Assembly: GCA_009760855.2 (NCBI GenBank)
Contig: WPIO01000248.1
Coordinates: forward strand, 1-40,000
Reading direction: 5' to 3'
Source: Cristatella mucedo
Taxonomy: Eukaryota; Bryozoa; Phylactolaemata; Cristatellidae
DNA length: 40,000 nucleotides
Numbering within the stretch: position 1 is the stretch's first letter; each line of letters opens with the position of its first letter. The notes below the pieces were generated by a model. That model had not been told where the DNA came from and did no database searches. It was given only the letters and a program-made list of their open reading frames with translations. Shown piece after piece: positions 1-13,900 of the stretch. Made by a program: the position numbers and the translations under genes.

Positions 1-1000
1 TGTTTTCCATCTCGCCGAAGCAAAACCTGTTGGAATAGGATTTGATTTTTCTTTTTCGGACACTGACACTCGGGAGGGCCACTTCAAAAGGAGACCGAGC
101 TGGGCGAGGTCGAATTTTAGAGTGTGCTCGAGTGAGGGTCAAGGTGCGAAATGGTAAAATCACATACTACTGCGTGCCGTTCCACTCAAGTGTTCTTATG
201 ACGACTACTGCAATGGTTGCTCTGGCCCTTTGAAAGTCCTCTCGTGATATCAAGTTTCCCGGATTTGAGCAGGGATTTATGAGCAGGACAGAGTCGGTTA
301 TCAATTTCTCCTGCTTCGGCAGTGAACACTCGCTAAGGGCAAAAGTCAGGGGGTTGAGAGTTATGCCACCACCTCTACGTAATGTTTCTTCCCTAGTAGC
401 ACAGTTATTGATATATTTTCGACCGACTTAACGATTGGCATGCAAATAGGTACAACCGACCAGGATTAAAGCAAGCTATCTTTTGATGCAAACGCAGTTG
501 CTATATTGACCTTCTGATGACCTATATGAGTCAACTTCGCTGTTAACCGATTCTTCAGTCAAACGTGACTATCTGGTTAATTCAACATATTCAATACTAA
601 TTCACTCTTTATGCCAAACCCCTTCAAACGCGCAAGACACTTGCGTTTAAATCTCCTGAAATCAAAAGAAAATGAAAACAATATTTTATTTAACGCATCA
701 AACTGAGACATATAACCGCAAAATCCCATTCCAAGACATTTTGGGGGGAGCGTTTACAGCCATACTAATTAAACTGGCAACCAAGATGAGCTTGGCCGTA
801 CGTTCTTCAGGTTGAGCTCAGCTTATACTCCGAATTTCGCGTCGATCGGCTATCCATTGGTAAACTGTATAATTAACCGGGTACCGAAGACCTTTTGGAA
901 AAACACTTCTGGTGACAATTGATTATGTAAAACATGAAGATTATAAATAGAAATGCCAGAGTTAGTGGATGTCAATAACTGGATGACAAGGGGACTTTCG
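1..1000. other. No gene recognised
   Basis: AT-rich unique-looking sequence with only short open frames. Nothing further supported. Confidence 0.6.
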
Positions 1001-1232
1001 ATGTGTCACAGCTGGGGGCGGCAGCAGAGTGTACGGCCAAAGCTCCAGGCTGGCCATCTGCACATCTCCCCGGCTAGATGGAAAAACAGACGTCGTCGTC
1101 GCCCATAGGCACCAGCCCAGCTGATCGCTGGGTAGCAGCAGAAGCACTGGCAGCCGTAGTCGGCCTGGCAGCCACCTGGCTGCCGGATGCAGATGTGGCT
1201 GCTGATGCAGTGGCCACCTGCTTCAGCTTGTT

Positions 1233-1337
1233 TTACATCTCCATGTGGTACTGCACCTCCTCGCCGCTTGAAACGAAGATGGCCGTGTCCTCGTTGGCAT
1301 TCGGGCGGCTGGTAAATCGGCCAACAATAGGAATAGC
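1233..1337 (-). CDS. Possible terminal exon of the minus-strand gene
   Basis: A phase-0 frame after the acceptor GGCACCTAG reads AIPIVGRFTSRPNANEDTAI then FVSSGEEVQYHMEM and a TAA stop. Phase and strand would let it follow the CXXC exon, but it shows no PHD, F-box or LRR feature and no cysteines. Downstream of the stop the same frame is Ala/Thr-rich (GCT/GCA repeats). It could equally be an unrelated open segment. Confidence 0.25.
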   Translation of the reverse strand, partial: AIPIVGRFTSRPNANEDTAIFVSSGEEVQYHMEM

Positions 1338-2344
1338 CTAGGTGCCGACGACAGCAGCGTTGGCTGCACCGGATGCCGCAGGGCTGCGGCCTTGCTACAA
1401 CACCGTGTCGGTTGTCAAATGAGGCAGCTCTGATCGAGGAGTGCATGCGGTCACACATCCCCAAAGCTGACGATAGGGGGGCGAGATGATTGACAGCTAA
1501 GGCGCAAAGGTAACTCGCGCTGTGCATGCCGTCCATTCAAGCAAAACGCTAGTGTAACAACAACTTGGTCGAAGTATTACGGCACGACACAAAATATGTA
1601 TAGAAAAAATTACACCTGTCGGCGCTTTCGTCGAAATGTGCCTGCACGGGTTTGTCTATTTTTGCACGTGCACAATGAATGCAGTATAAGATACCGGCCG
1701 CTTGCACACTGAGTGAGCTCTGGATCTGCCCTGTCTCACCGTCTCACACTTGCCCCACTTCAGCCACAACAGTCACCTCAGTCAGCCCCCTCTTTGCCAC
1801 TGTCCCCCTCCCCCGTGACAGGGGAAGGTGGAGGGACACGACAACGAGCTTCTGCCGCCCTGCATCAGACAGCTGTCCAGTCCCACCCCAATGCACAGGC
1901 GATTCATGCAGGCCTTCTTCTGACGGCCTGGCCCCAAACCACCTCATGTCCGGTCAGAACAGAAAATTGCCTCAGTTTTATTACTGCAGCCCACGCACTT
2001 AAAGCAGCCGTCGTTCTGCAGTGGCGAAATCAGCTGCAGCAGCAGGCTTCGGTGAGGGTGGTTGGTGGCAACAAGCTTGAGCGACCACATGCTTGCTCGA
2101 CCAACCGAGAAGTGGCTGCGATATGCAACACGTAGAAGTGGCCAGCTTCGACAAAGCAGTTGCCGAGGCTAGCCAACTTGGACGGTTGCTTCGGTGAGGG
2201 AGGACTCACGTGCGCCCTTGAAGAAGAGCTAGGAGGTATGGACACACTCACACATCCATTCGGCATATACCATGGCCTCTTTTGCAGGAACCATTTGGCC
2301 TTAGCGAAGCTGAGCAGGCTAACCATGCAGACAGACACGTTCGA

Positions 2345-2733
<389 letters not shown>

Positions 2734-3083
2734 CCTCAGACCCGCAACCCATCAGAGCCGCAACCCATCAAAGCCGCTGCAGGTGTTGCAGGACACGAGC
2801 TTGGGGGAGTTTTAAAGAAGCCAGCCGTGCGTTTGTGAGAAGTTCTACATACTCTCTTTTGTTCTTGCTTGTTTCTTGTGCACTCTCCATGTCTGCATGC
2901 CAGGCCGGTGCGACAGGGTCTACCCTTTCCCGATGATACAATGGCAAAGACAGTTAGCACTTCTTTAGGTGCCCCTGACTATCGCTATTGCCAAGGGATC
3001 CAGCCAAAGATTCCCGTGGTAGCAGCAGGGCGAGGACTGTTGGCTTAGTGGTGGCCACTCCTTTTCTAGGGACGTATTATTAC

Positions 3084-3183
3084 AAAGAAAATGACAACAA
3101 TGCAGGGGATGTAGCAATGCCCACGTTATCGCTGGACGAAACTACAAGAGAGCTTGAGATGGCTGCTAGCTTAAAGGAAGCTC
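3084..3183 (-). CDS. Possible exon, Ser-rich
   Basis: A good acceptor (CACACCCTCTTGCAG) is followed by an open frame ASFKLAAISSSLVVSSSDNV then GIATSPALLSFS and a GTAATA donor. Its entry phase does not match the CXXC exon directly, so at least one more exon would be needed. No family is recognised. Confidence 0.2.
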
Positions 3184-3334
3184 CTGCAAGAGGGTGTGGG
3201 AGCAGCAGCAGGCAGCAGCTACTTCGGTGGCAACTAGTCCAATCGACCAGCCTCGGACGATGCCGAGTGACGGGAATCGTGCATTCACGAGCATATCATC
3301 ATTACCAGGATCACAAGTGCATTCGCTTGACTGT

Positions 3335-3930
3335 GTGCTTAATAATAATAATGCAATTGATAAAGCGACCTCAGAGAACTCAATCTCTTCCTAGGCGCTT
3401 TACATTTGCTGCAAAGGAAAATACGATCTAATCGCGAGTAATATCATGCTTTATAGACAAAATGAACAACGTGGTTAGGGATGACATGCATAGGGTAAGC
3501 ATCCAAATGTGGTTAGTGGCAGCATGCACAGTGTCAGCACGCATAAGCGCATGAAGAACGAATCACTTGGACCCACTAAATGCTGTTCTAAATTGGTGGG
3601 TGTTTAAGTTCTTTTGAAATGTGGTCAAGTCAGGGGATGTTCTGACGCAAGTCGGGAAGGAGTTCCATGCTTTGGCAGCATACGAACTAAATGCACGGTC
3701 TCCAAAGTATTCGAGGTTTGTACGAGGAAGTGGTAAACTGTTGGATTCCGAAAAGCCGGCGGTACGATGCTTGGCCTGGTGGGGGAATAGATCTAAGAAA
3801 TATGCTGTAGCCAAAGAGTGAAGTGAGCTAAAAGTGAGCGACGAAGCTTTGAAGTCGATCCGTTGCTTGACTGGTAGCCAGTGCAGATCGGCGAGAAGTG
3901 CTTGGTTGATATGGATGCATATTTCCTACG
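3335..3930 (-). mobile_element. LINE-B copy, RT C-terminus and 3' end
   Basis: A second non-LTR family. The minus strand reads LHWLPVKQRIDFKASSL, FGDRAFSSYAAKAWNSFP and TTFQKNLNTHQFRTAF, typical of the CR1/L2/Jockey RT C-terminus. A 3' UTR follows, ending AAGAGATTGAGTTCTCTGAG and an ATT-repeat tail at 3340-3352. Confidence 0.8.
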
Positions 3931-4804
3931 TAATCATACCCCTTCACTTGGCTCGGTTCATCAATAAAGCCCATTGCTCCCCTCAAGTCGTTAAAGGATA
4001 TAATTTTACTTTAAACTGCCTGGCTCTAGCCTGCACTCACAGGCCCCAGCAATCCTTGTGCTCCAATACTTGTCTACCTCTCCATTGGCAAGCTTGTATG
4101 AGTCTTGCTTGCTACATGCCTGTGCCCGACGTCTACCAAGAAACCCACGAAAGACGACGAGCTTCGAGCTTTAACAAGTGCAGCAGTAAAGAAGGGAGAT
4201 CGCTGATTCCCACGGACTCTCACCGATTCTGTGCTTTCAGTTCGGCACGCTCTTGCACAGTCTGGATACTTGCTGGCCACTTCATCAGCATGCAGAGTCT
4301 CGTTTCTAGCAGGGACATGTGAGCCAAAAACAAAAACAGCAAGCTAAACCAAGCCGAAAGCACGAAGGATGCTAGGATCAATCACCGGAGACGTCATTTA
4401 CGCAAGATCTGAAGCTGACTCGAACAAGTCACCGAGCCATGGATTCCCTACTTCCAATAAAGTGTAATCGTTGCTAGCAATTTCAGGAAGAGCTCATTCA
4501 CAGATTGGATACTGGTAGTTTCCCTTAAACGTTAGCTAATGTCATCCTCTCAGAAGAGCCCAGTTACTTTCCAAGTTGACATGATGTGCATTCCACTGCT
4601 TGGAACCCTCCCAGTCCAACGCTGGCACCACGATTGTCCGAAAGGATCTAGTTGCATGCATTGCACCAGGACATCACACTGGGGGGCAGCCACCACATGG
4701 ATAAGACATAGCAAGAAACAATTATGTGAGAATCAGCAATGAATACAAGCAAGTGACTACACATGCACACACTGACCAGACTGAATGCAAATTCAAATGC
4801 TTAC

Positions 4805-4945
4805 CACTGCGAGACAGCGATGACGAATGCACGACTTTTTTATTTTCCCTGGTCCCCCGAAGCGCTTCATGTCTTTGCAGGCACTACATATTCGGCAGTG
4901 GAGTGGCCCCGTGCAGCCGTCGCACTTCATGCAGCGCCCTGGAAC
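4805..4945 (-). CDS. KDM2-like: KDM2-like exon e11 (CXXC zinc finger)
   Basis: Forty-seven codons, phase 0 at both ends, encode a complete CXXC-type zinc finger, which binds unmethylated CpG. It reads [20 protein letters not shown] then [19 protein letters not shown] then IRHRCLAV. All eight zinc-binding cysteines and the KFGG-type DNA-contact loop ([12 protein letters not shown]) are present. The first cysteine cluster has five residues where KDM2A/B have four, a spacing seen in CFP1 and MLL, while the second half is closest to KDM2 (FGGPGRMKQSC, QCLAP). The acceptor is TTGTTGGCAG and the donor GTG/GTAAGC. Confidence 0.88.
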
Positions 4946-7900
4946 CTGCCAACAACTAGGCGGGTTAGTGCATTGTCTTTGCAGAAGGCCCTGCATGGGG
5001 CTGGGAGGGGACGTGAAGATAGAACGAAAGCAGCAAGCACAGCAAATTCTAACAAGTAACCAAATAGCCTGAGCAACAAACAGAACGCACAAAGACATCG
5101 GCAGCAGGTGATAGTGTATGCAGCAATAAAGAGCAGATCCAACACCACCAAGGCCAGCATGCACAGCTTAGCACAGTAGCTGGCTAGTAATGCTCTTATA
5201 GCCTCGCCTCACAAGGAAGGCCCTGCCTGCAGAGCCCTAGTTTTCAATTGAACCTATATGGTTCACAATCGATTTCCAACGGTAATGGAAAAAAAAGAAA
5301 ATCGTGGACTTTGTGAGCAATGAATGCAAGAAGATCGAGGCGATTGAGACACGGCCTACTCAGCACACACTCACGTGCATCAACGGTGCATACCTGTCGC
5401 TGGTTCTCAAGTCTCGTGCCAACTGAGGCAGTTCTGGTTCGTGAAATGCCTGCAGACTTGCCTGCTGCACTCGATTTGGAAGTAGTCGCAATGAGCTGGC
5501 CAGCCGTCTCGAGTGTGCCTATGGCACTGGGCACGCTTGTTCCATCGACCTTCATAGGAGGCTCTACTTTTGGCTCGACACCATCGGCAGAAGCTGACAC
5601 GGTAGTTGCCAGTCCGGTCGCGATCGATGAAACTACTGCATCTGCGAGACTGGACGAACTGGCTGCCCAACATTCGGCAATTACCTGAAATGTCAATCAA
5701 CGAAGGCACTGGTAGAGAAAGTCTGGGTAGTGGCCATCTTCAGAACTTGACGCAAGAGCTGAACCTTGGCCCTGGCCAAGCCTGGCGCCAGAATGCTTGG
5801 TGTCTAACAGTATGAAGTCTGCAATAAGGATTAAAACATGGAATGCATGCACCACACGAGAAGGCAGCAAAGCCATCACTGACAGTCTTCCTAGATGCAA
5901 GCTTCCGTTGCTTTTAATGTGACTGCTCATACGCTCTGTTTGGCTACACGTGTCTCTAACTCTCGGTAGAAAATCTCAACTCGTATCTCTTCCAATCTTC
6001 ACAAACACACACAAATACACATATACACGCGAACACACACACACACACGTGCACACACGCACAGACTTGCACAATGGCACAGGCGGGAGAACAATTAGCT
6101 GATCGGTCACCTATGTTAGCAGCGCAGGACTGTGCATGCTGCCACTAACCGCACTTGCATGCTGATCCTGTGCATGTCTCCCCTAACTATGTTATTCATG
6201 CTGTTTATCGAGCATGATACCGCTCACCATTCAATCGCATTTCCTTTGCAGCAAATGTAAACGGCCTAGAAAGAGATTGAGTTCTCTGATGGTGCTTTAT
6301 CAAGTGTATTATTATTATTGTATTGTTATTGACGGATTGGTAACTCGGATTTGAGCATACACATACACATAGAAATATATGGTGAATTACCCACGCCTGT
6401 AACTGTGTCAACATATATAATTTATTGCAAAGTTTCTCCATTTGTAACTCCACAAAGTCATTAGTACCATGTGGGTGTTACGCAGGAGAGTTTTGTATAG
6501 CGCACTCACAGCCTAGGCGGCTTTCGGTACGTATTCGGTTGCCAACGGACTTCGTCTCACAAAAAAAAAGAGAAAGTGGGAAACATAGCCGAGTCAGGAG
6601 AGCAGTTGAGGTCGTGAGTAGTATAGAGATAGCAGCTCAGGACCGCTGAAAAGGATGAGCTATAGTCGGCAGGGGGGAGTAGTTGTTGCAAAAGCATCGT
6701 GGAAGTGAGTTCCACAGTCTAGGACCTGCAGAGCTAAAGCTTCTGACGCCAATGGTCTATAAGCTGAGGAATGGAACAGCTAATTTATTGTCCACACAGG
6801 ACCTGAGGGTGCGATCAGGCTGAAACTGATGCAGCAGTTCAGCTAGGTACGAAGGAGCCAAGCCATGCACTGGCTTTGTGGGTCAGCATTAGAACTTTGC
6901 TCAGTATCTGTTGTTCAACCGACATCCATGTTAGCACTTTTAGCAAAGGAGACACGTGCTCAAACCGCTGAGACTTGAAGACTAGCCCTGCAACCATATT
7001 CATAGTCCACTGCAGTGACCTAATAGCTTTCTTTGGCAGCCCAGTCAAAAAGAGAATTACAATAAACAAGCCCAGACAGAACTAAAGGGCTGGTTAAATT
7101 TTCTACAAGCCGCTGTGGGAGACAACTCCTAGTCTTGGATAGGGATCGCTTTGATGGCTAGCTGTAGAGGCAGTCTTCTGAATGAAGCTTTTAAAGTTGA
7201 GACAGCTGTCGAAAACGATACCTAAACTTCGTGCACTTGGTGATGGTCACACAATAGGATCACCTATTAGAAGAGCAAAGCCTTTTAATCCAGCCACAGG
7301 CTTAGCGTGTCCTATGAGCAGCAGTTCGGTTTTATCGTCATTTAATTTCTGTAAGTTTTCCTTCTTCCCTTCAGAGGATTCAGCGTATTGCCAAAAGTAC
7401 CTATGGAAAGCGTAGGCGTTCGAGCATATTAACCGGGTAACATCCCGTAGGAATCTTCACTGTACTGCCAAAAATAGCTCTTCAAAGCAAAGGCCTGCGA
7501 GCATAGTAGGTAATGTAATGCACATCTGTCTGTAACACCGCAAAGTCATAAAGACCATATGGGTGTTACCCGGAAGAGTTTTGTATAGAGCATTCACAGC
7601 CTAAACCGCTTTCGGTACACATTCGGCAGCCAACAGACTTCGTCTCAAGCATCAAAGAGAAATTGGGAAGTATAGACGAGTCAAGAGAGCAGTTGAAGTA
7701 GTGAGTAGCATGGATGTAGCATCTCAGGACTGCTGAAAAGGATGAGCCATAGTCGGCAGGGGGATTATTGTGGAAGCGAGTTCCACAGTCTAGGACCTGC
7801 AAAGCTAATGCTTCTGTCGCCAACGGTCTTTAACCAGAGGAATGCAACAGCTAACTTAGTGTCCACACAGGACCCGAGATCGTGAAGAGGCTGAAACTGG

Positions 7901-10900
7901 TGCAGCAGTTCAGCTAGATACCAAGGAGCCAAGCCATGGCAGGCTTTGTGGGTCAGCATTAGAATTTGGCTCTGTATCCGTCGCTCAACCGGCATCCATC
8001 CTCGCTCATTTAGCCAAGGAGACACGTGGCCAATCCTATGGAACTTGAAGACTAGCCTTGCAGCCGTATTCATTGTCAGCTGCAGTGGCCTATTAGCTCT
8101 CTTTGATATCCCAGCCAAAACGGAATTACAATAATCAAGCTCAGACAGAAGTAAATAGCTAGTTAAAAAAAAAAATTTCACAAGCCACTGTGGGAGACAG
8201 CTCCTGAACTTGGATAAGGATCTGACGTGATGGCTAGCACTAGAACCAGTCTTCCGAATGAAGCTTTTAAAATTGAGGAATCTGTCGAAAACTATACCTA
8301 AATTTCAAGCACGTGGTCGCACAATACCATCACCTATTAGAAGTGCAAAGCCTTTGAATCAAGTCACACGCTTAGGGTGTCCTAAGAGCAGCAGTTCGGC
8401 ATTATCTTTATTTTGTTTCAAGAAGTTTTCTGACATCCAGGATTGAATTTTGGCAAGCAATTATTCAATTTCTCAGTTGTTGCAGCAGATTCCGACGGTT
8501 TGAATGACAAATACAGCTAGATATCGTCAGCATAAAGGTGATATCCTATTCCACAGGCCTTGATCAGTTTTCCTAGAGGTTGAGTATAAATGGGGAACAG
8601 CAAGGGACCAAGTGCAGACCATGAGAGACTTCACAGGTGAGCTGTCTCGTGTGTGAGACCTGACCCCCAAACGATACGGATTGAACGCGATCAGACAAGT
8701 AAGATTTAAACTGTGCCAGAGCATCGTCTGCTTGACCGATCGTTGTTCTCAATCGTTCAAGCAGAACATCGTCATATATGGTGTCGAAGGCAGCAGACAG
8801 ATCTAGCACAGCTAGGGCAGCAAATTTCCCGTCATCGTTACCGTGTAATATGTCATTGTTAACACGAAGGAGAGCAGTTTCAGTGGAGTGCTGCCTCTTG
8901 AATCCTGACTGAAATGTTTCAGACATTTCATTCTTTTCAACCGGTTCAACCAGCTGCTCAGCAATTTTTTTAAGAATATTTGACGGGTATTGTTAGGCCG
9001 AGGTGAAACCCTTTAATAAGACCAGCGTTTCATGCAGAGAAAGTAACAACACGAGATTACAAAGTTTAATAGTCACGTGGTAACAAGCCAGCATTCAGTG
9101 CTTCTACTGCACAACAGAGTCTGCTCGCTTTAGGAGCTTCTATTTGCAAGATAGAGAATTTGCAGTATCAATACAACGTCTCGAAGGCTTGGTGCTGTAA
9201 TGGCCTGGAATGCGATTTTGGTTCATACAGCTTGGCTCGAAACTCTTAGGCAGATGCTAGCCCAAAATAATCAAGTGTCTTTTTTTGAGTGAGAGCTGCA
9301 TCTGGGCACTCATGTATTATTCATATAGAACTAGTTACAAGCACTCGAGTGTATGCAGCAAGCGATGTCCTGCCACAAAGGATTACGAGAATTGCAGGCG
9401 GAAGTTCACAAGCATTACAATATGCCCTTTGAACTTGATGCATACCGAGCGCTAGCTACAAACGTGGCAAGTGCTTAGCCTGGTGAGGTCAAGGGCAAAA
9501 AGTGAGTGCCTAGAAAAAGCTGCCTGGTGTAGAGGTTGATGTCACAAAATACAGTTGCAACAGACGCATGGAACATGGCTACATATTGTAACTATCAGTG
9601 CTGATATTTATTGTATTCGAGTTTTTAATAATTATAGTAAGTATATGTTCAATATATTATCAACATATATAATTCCCTCAACGATTTATCCTTTTTATCA
9701 ATGCAGGTATCAATCGAGAACGGCAATTCGAAGCATTTTTTTGTTTTTGTTCCGAAGAAAATAACATGACGTGCCGATGGTTGAATGTCGATCGAACCAA
9801 AAAATCAACTCATAGGAAAAGAACGGTAAAATTAGCTCTACCTAAGCAAGATTAAGTGAGATTGCCAATACACTGCCTGGCTAAAGTGTCAGTACTGCAC
9901 ACATGAGGGAGGGTAAGTCGACGGACGTGCGAAGGGGTCGCCGCTTGGTATCGGCCGGATTAATGGGGTGTGTCAGCTTCGGGAGCCCATGGGTAGAAAG
10001 TACTACCGTGAGATGACAAGCAGCAGAGACCGCTCTTATAAACCCCCAGACCTGCTAGCAGGAGAGCAATGTGACACGCCCCATCCCCACACTTGGTAAA
10101 AGATCAGCAGGTTGCACAACTGCTAATGGGGGAGCAAAACGACCACCCGTACATACCACTGTGCTGGGCCGAGTTCTCCAGGAGAGCTGATTATGTACCA
10201 GCTCTCATTCCCTGAAAGCATCACTCCTTTGCAGATGTCACCTCGAAACAAGGATCAAAGCCACAGCGCTCTACACACCTTTGTTTGTATTCTCAGCATG
10301 GGTGCAAAGGGGACTTTTCTCAGATTGTTCTAAATCGCTTTTGGGTCCCAAGTCTCTGACAAAGCAAGCCACGGCACCAAAGCCACTTGAAACTCTAGCA
10401 AGATGACATTCCTATTCGGTGGCCGGCATAATGGGCATGTCCAATGTAAGAGCTTGATATCTACGATTAACCCAAACCTTCTAGTAGATGGACGGAAGTG
10501 GTTCGAAGGATGCGTGTTATAGACTGAGCAAGCCCACCTGAAAAGCGCAGGCTGAGCACCTAGCAAAGGCCAGCCATTTCATTAGAGCGAAGCAGGTATC
10601 GAGCTAGCTTGGATGGCTGGGAGTTCAAAAACTACTCGGACCAGTGGAACCTAATGACCGGGATTGTATCTCGGTGCTGTTTTCGCAGCCGACTCGGGCT
10701 ACAGCTCAACCAGACTTGGGTGGCCAGAGAGCAGCAAAGTTTTGATTATGAGACAGCGGCACACGGAATCGTGCCAAAGAACACTGCAGCCTGCCAAAGC
10801 TCGAGCTTTACCTGGGCACCAAAAAAACCAATCCTCGGAGCCCTGGTCTGCACACACAGGATGCGAACGAGCCCTAAACCAAGCGGGCCAAGGTTGCCAA

Positions 10901-13900
10901 GGATGGATCCTAACAGGAGGCCAACTCCACTGCAGTGCCGCTCGTCCGTTACAAGTAAGGCTTAAGAGCGCAACGGCAACATAATAATAATAATAATAAT
11001 GCACTTGATAAAGCACCCTCAGAGATCTTAATCTCTCTTTGGATTCCTTCACGTTAGTGTTAGAAAAGCTGCCACGGATTTGTACAGGTGGCCCAAGAAT
11101 ATCTAGGATGATGACAGCTTAAGCACAACAATGATCGCTACCCTGGTCATGTAACCAAAGAAGAATACCCGCTGAGAACTAGCTCAAATCATTTTCAGGT
11201 ACCAGGTGCAGGTAGCGCACGACTCGGCGCAAAGGCATGTGCTATGCTCAGGGTGGAGCTGTTTACAGTGAATCCCCAAGAGCATGATCTGCAGCCAAAG
11301 AGAGCACTTCGATGAGCGTAAACTGTACAACCACTCGAAGCTTTTGTCAAGACCTAGAGAATCTGTAGAGGTTAGCCTAGGGCTCAGCTAACTCTTCTAG
11401 AAATTTTTTAGTAGGGCGAGGATAATGACAACCATCAAGGATGCACAGTAATGCTGTGAGATACAAGCGAACCGTGAAGCAACGCAAATAAAATCTCAAG
11501 CGCAAACGATTCACGAGGGCCAGAGGCCAAGCAAGAGCAATGCCTCCAGTGTGTGGAGAGAGAAGTTTTACCGAACGACTCCAAAGACCTGAGGTAAAAT
11601 GACGATGGTGCCACTAATTAAAGTGGTTGGCAAGAAAATTCCTGAGATCTCAGAAGTCGGGGAGAACCTCGGCTCATAATGACAAGTATTGTGCGAACGG
11701 TACAGCAGCATAAATGGGAAAATTCTGCCGAATGCTGCATCCCCGCAGAAAAAAACCCTTGGTATGGTCAGCCAGACGCGAGACTATAAGCCAAATAGCC
11801 ACTGAGTAAGGAAAGGAGAACTGGGCGACAATATGCAAGCTCTGGTACACGTGCGACGATACCAAAAGCTCTTAGGACCAGAGACGCAAGTGAAGCCACA
11901 TGGAATGGACTAAAATGAAAGAACACTAGAGAAGAATGCCTGTTCAGGCGACCACAGACACAACCATTAGCTAGGATGGACCAACCCGGGTGAAGAGTGG
12001 TTAACCTGCGTGCCTTCCGCTGGGGCTCTAGCTGCAAAGGGCACCGTGTGACAGTTTGAGGCATGTTCACTGGTGCATCGTCATTATTCTGGGTCGACCA
12101 ATACCGTTCACGGCCCACGACTCACAATCGGGAGTAGCAGATTGCTCGGACACCTGCAGCGAAGTCCACAGAGTTCGCAATGTTGGGAGTAGACTTCTCT
12201 CCACAGTAGGCAATGAATCTAGTGACATCTTTGCAGTAGCCTAAGACTCATAAAAACGGCTTACCTTAAAGACAGCGATGCTAGGGGGTGGGTCGTTTCG
12301 ACAACACTTTACAAGGCTGTTACCATACAAGCGGGTCCTGACAGTAAACAAGAATGTGTGCCCACCAGCAAACCGAGAGGTGTCCCGACATGGCTTGCAT
12401 TTTGCATTGCGCAGGCTACCGGTTCTCTTCCGAGAGAACTCGCAAGAGATCTCTTGAGATACGACTGGGGTCTCTAAAGAACCAGCTTAAAAAAGCCAAG
12501 GACGTATCTAGTCCACCATCTCCCTTCATAGTATTAGACATATGGAGGGGTCTCTCGGGTTTGTTTCTAGCCAAGGGGTTACCTCTACTCACGGTAATCG
12601 ACTTGGAGTGGGGTTCCAGGCCGAGACCGCTCGGGCGAAGGTTGAAGGCACGAGCAAGTACCCGAGGATATGTTAGAGACGATCCCCCCACCCCGACTTT
12701 GGGAGATGCAACAGAGAATGGTGGACCTGGACCATTTTAAGGTGGCCGTGCTTGAACGAGAACAATCAAGGCTAGAAATCCTGCAGAGGTGCATCCGACC
12801 AAGGGGTGTGGTCACGGAAGAGATGAGCTGGCCAAGAGGTAATTTTGACCTAAGGCCGGCGCCTCCCTATTGCAAACCTCCAGCTTGCACCAACTGATCG
12901 AAATGACCGATGCGCAAGAGTGCTCTGTGAACGTCGTGGCCTTAGCCCTGTGACCAATGACGTGGCAAGCTGCTTTTCTACAGCTTCCTTCCGGCGAGCT
13001 ATAGCTGCAGCCTTGCCTCGTATGCGTGGCATTGACGGTCCCTCTGCTTAGCCCAGCGCAGGCGGCTACAGTCATGCCCCTGGAAAGCTGCTGGAAGGCG
13101 ATTGGAGGTCTAAGGCCCGGCACGCTTGTACGTCAATTTCTGCTTGATACTGCAAGCAAGCGGTCCAACGTCACACAGGCCACACTAACGAGCCTCCAGC
13201 CCCGGTGCTTGATCTGTGACAGAGCTGATAGCTCCCAACAAAACCGTAAAGCGAGTGTGTGGTCATGCGTGCACGCAATCTCGCATGCACTAGCAAGCAC
13301 TGTCGGTAATCCCCAGACAGTGCAGGTATGTCAACGTTACAATAAACTTCGGCTCAGCAAGCAGTGGCCTCCAAATGTCGGTGTAGCGTGACAAGGGTCG
13401 ACAATGATCGCTCACTGCCGTAGCCATCTCCATAAGTGCACGCAGCATAGAGTGCAAGCTGCTCTAGCCCACTAGCACGACTGACCGCTATTCCGAATGA
13501 GCAGCCTTTTGTGTGAAAAGGTTCCAGCAGCCCAGTTGACGGTCATGAGCGCCGTGGCAGTGGCCGGATCCATAGCTGAGGGGTGTGAAGTGCCAGCAGT
13601 CAGTGCCTCAGGTGACAACTGACCGTTCCGGCTTTTGGTTTTATTTGAAACACACAAGGCCGGCTCCGCACCACTTGCACATGCATGCCCGCACAAACAT
13701 GAATGGGGTCGACCGACTTGCAAGTGCACAACGAACAGCAGGCTTGCCGTTCACGGGTCGTTAGCCTCGGGTTTTGACCGAGATGCCGCAAGCATAGCAC
13801 GTACGCAGCTGGTGAGTTGGGTGAGACGCCCTGCACTCCACCTGTATTCCGTGAGGCCCAGGTGGCACGATGCTATCTATTGTCTACATGAGAAATCGCG

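Noticed and set aside
9420-9520. Donor/acceptor pair near 9437
   Set aside because: All three frames between the sites contain stops.
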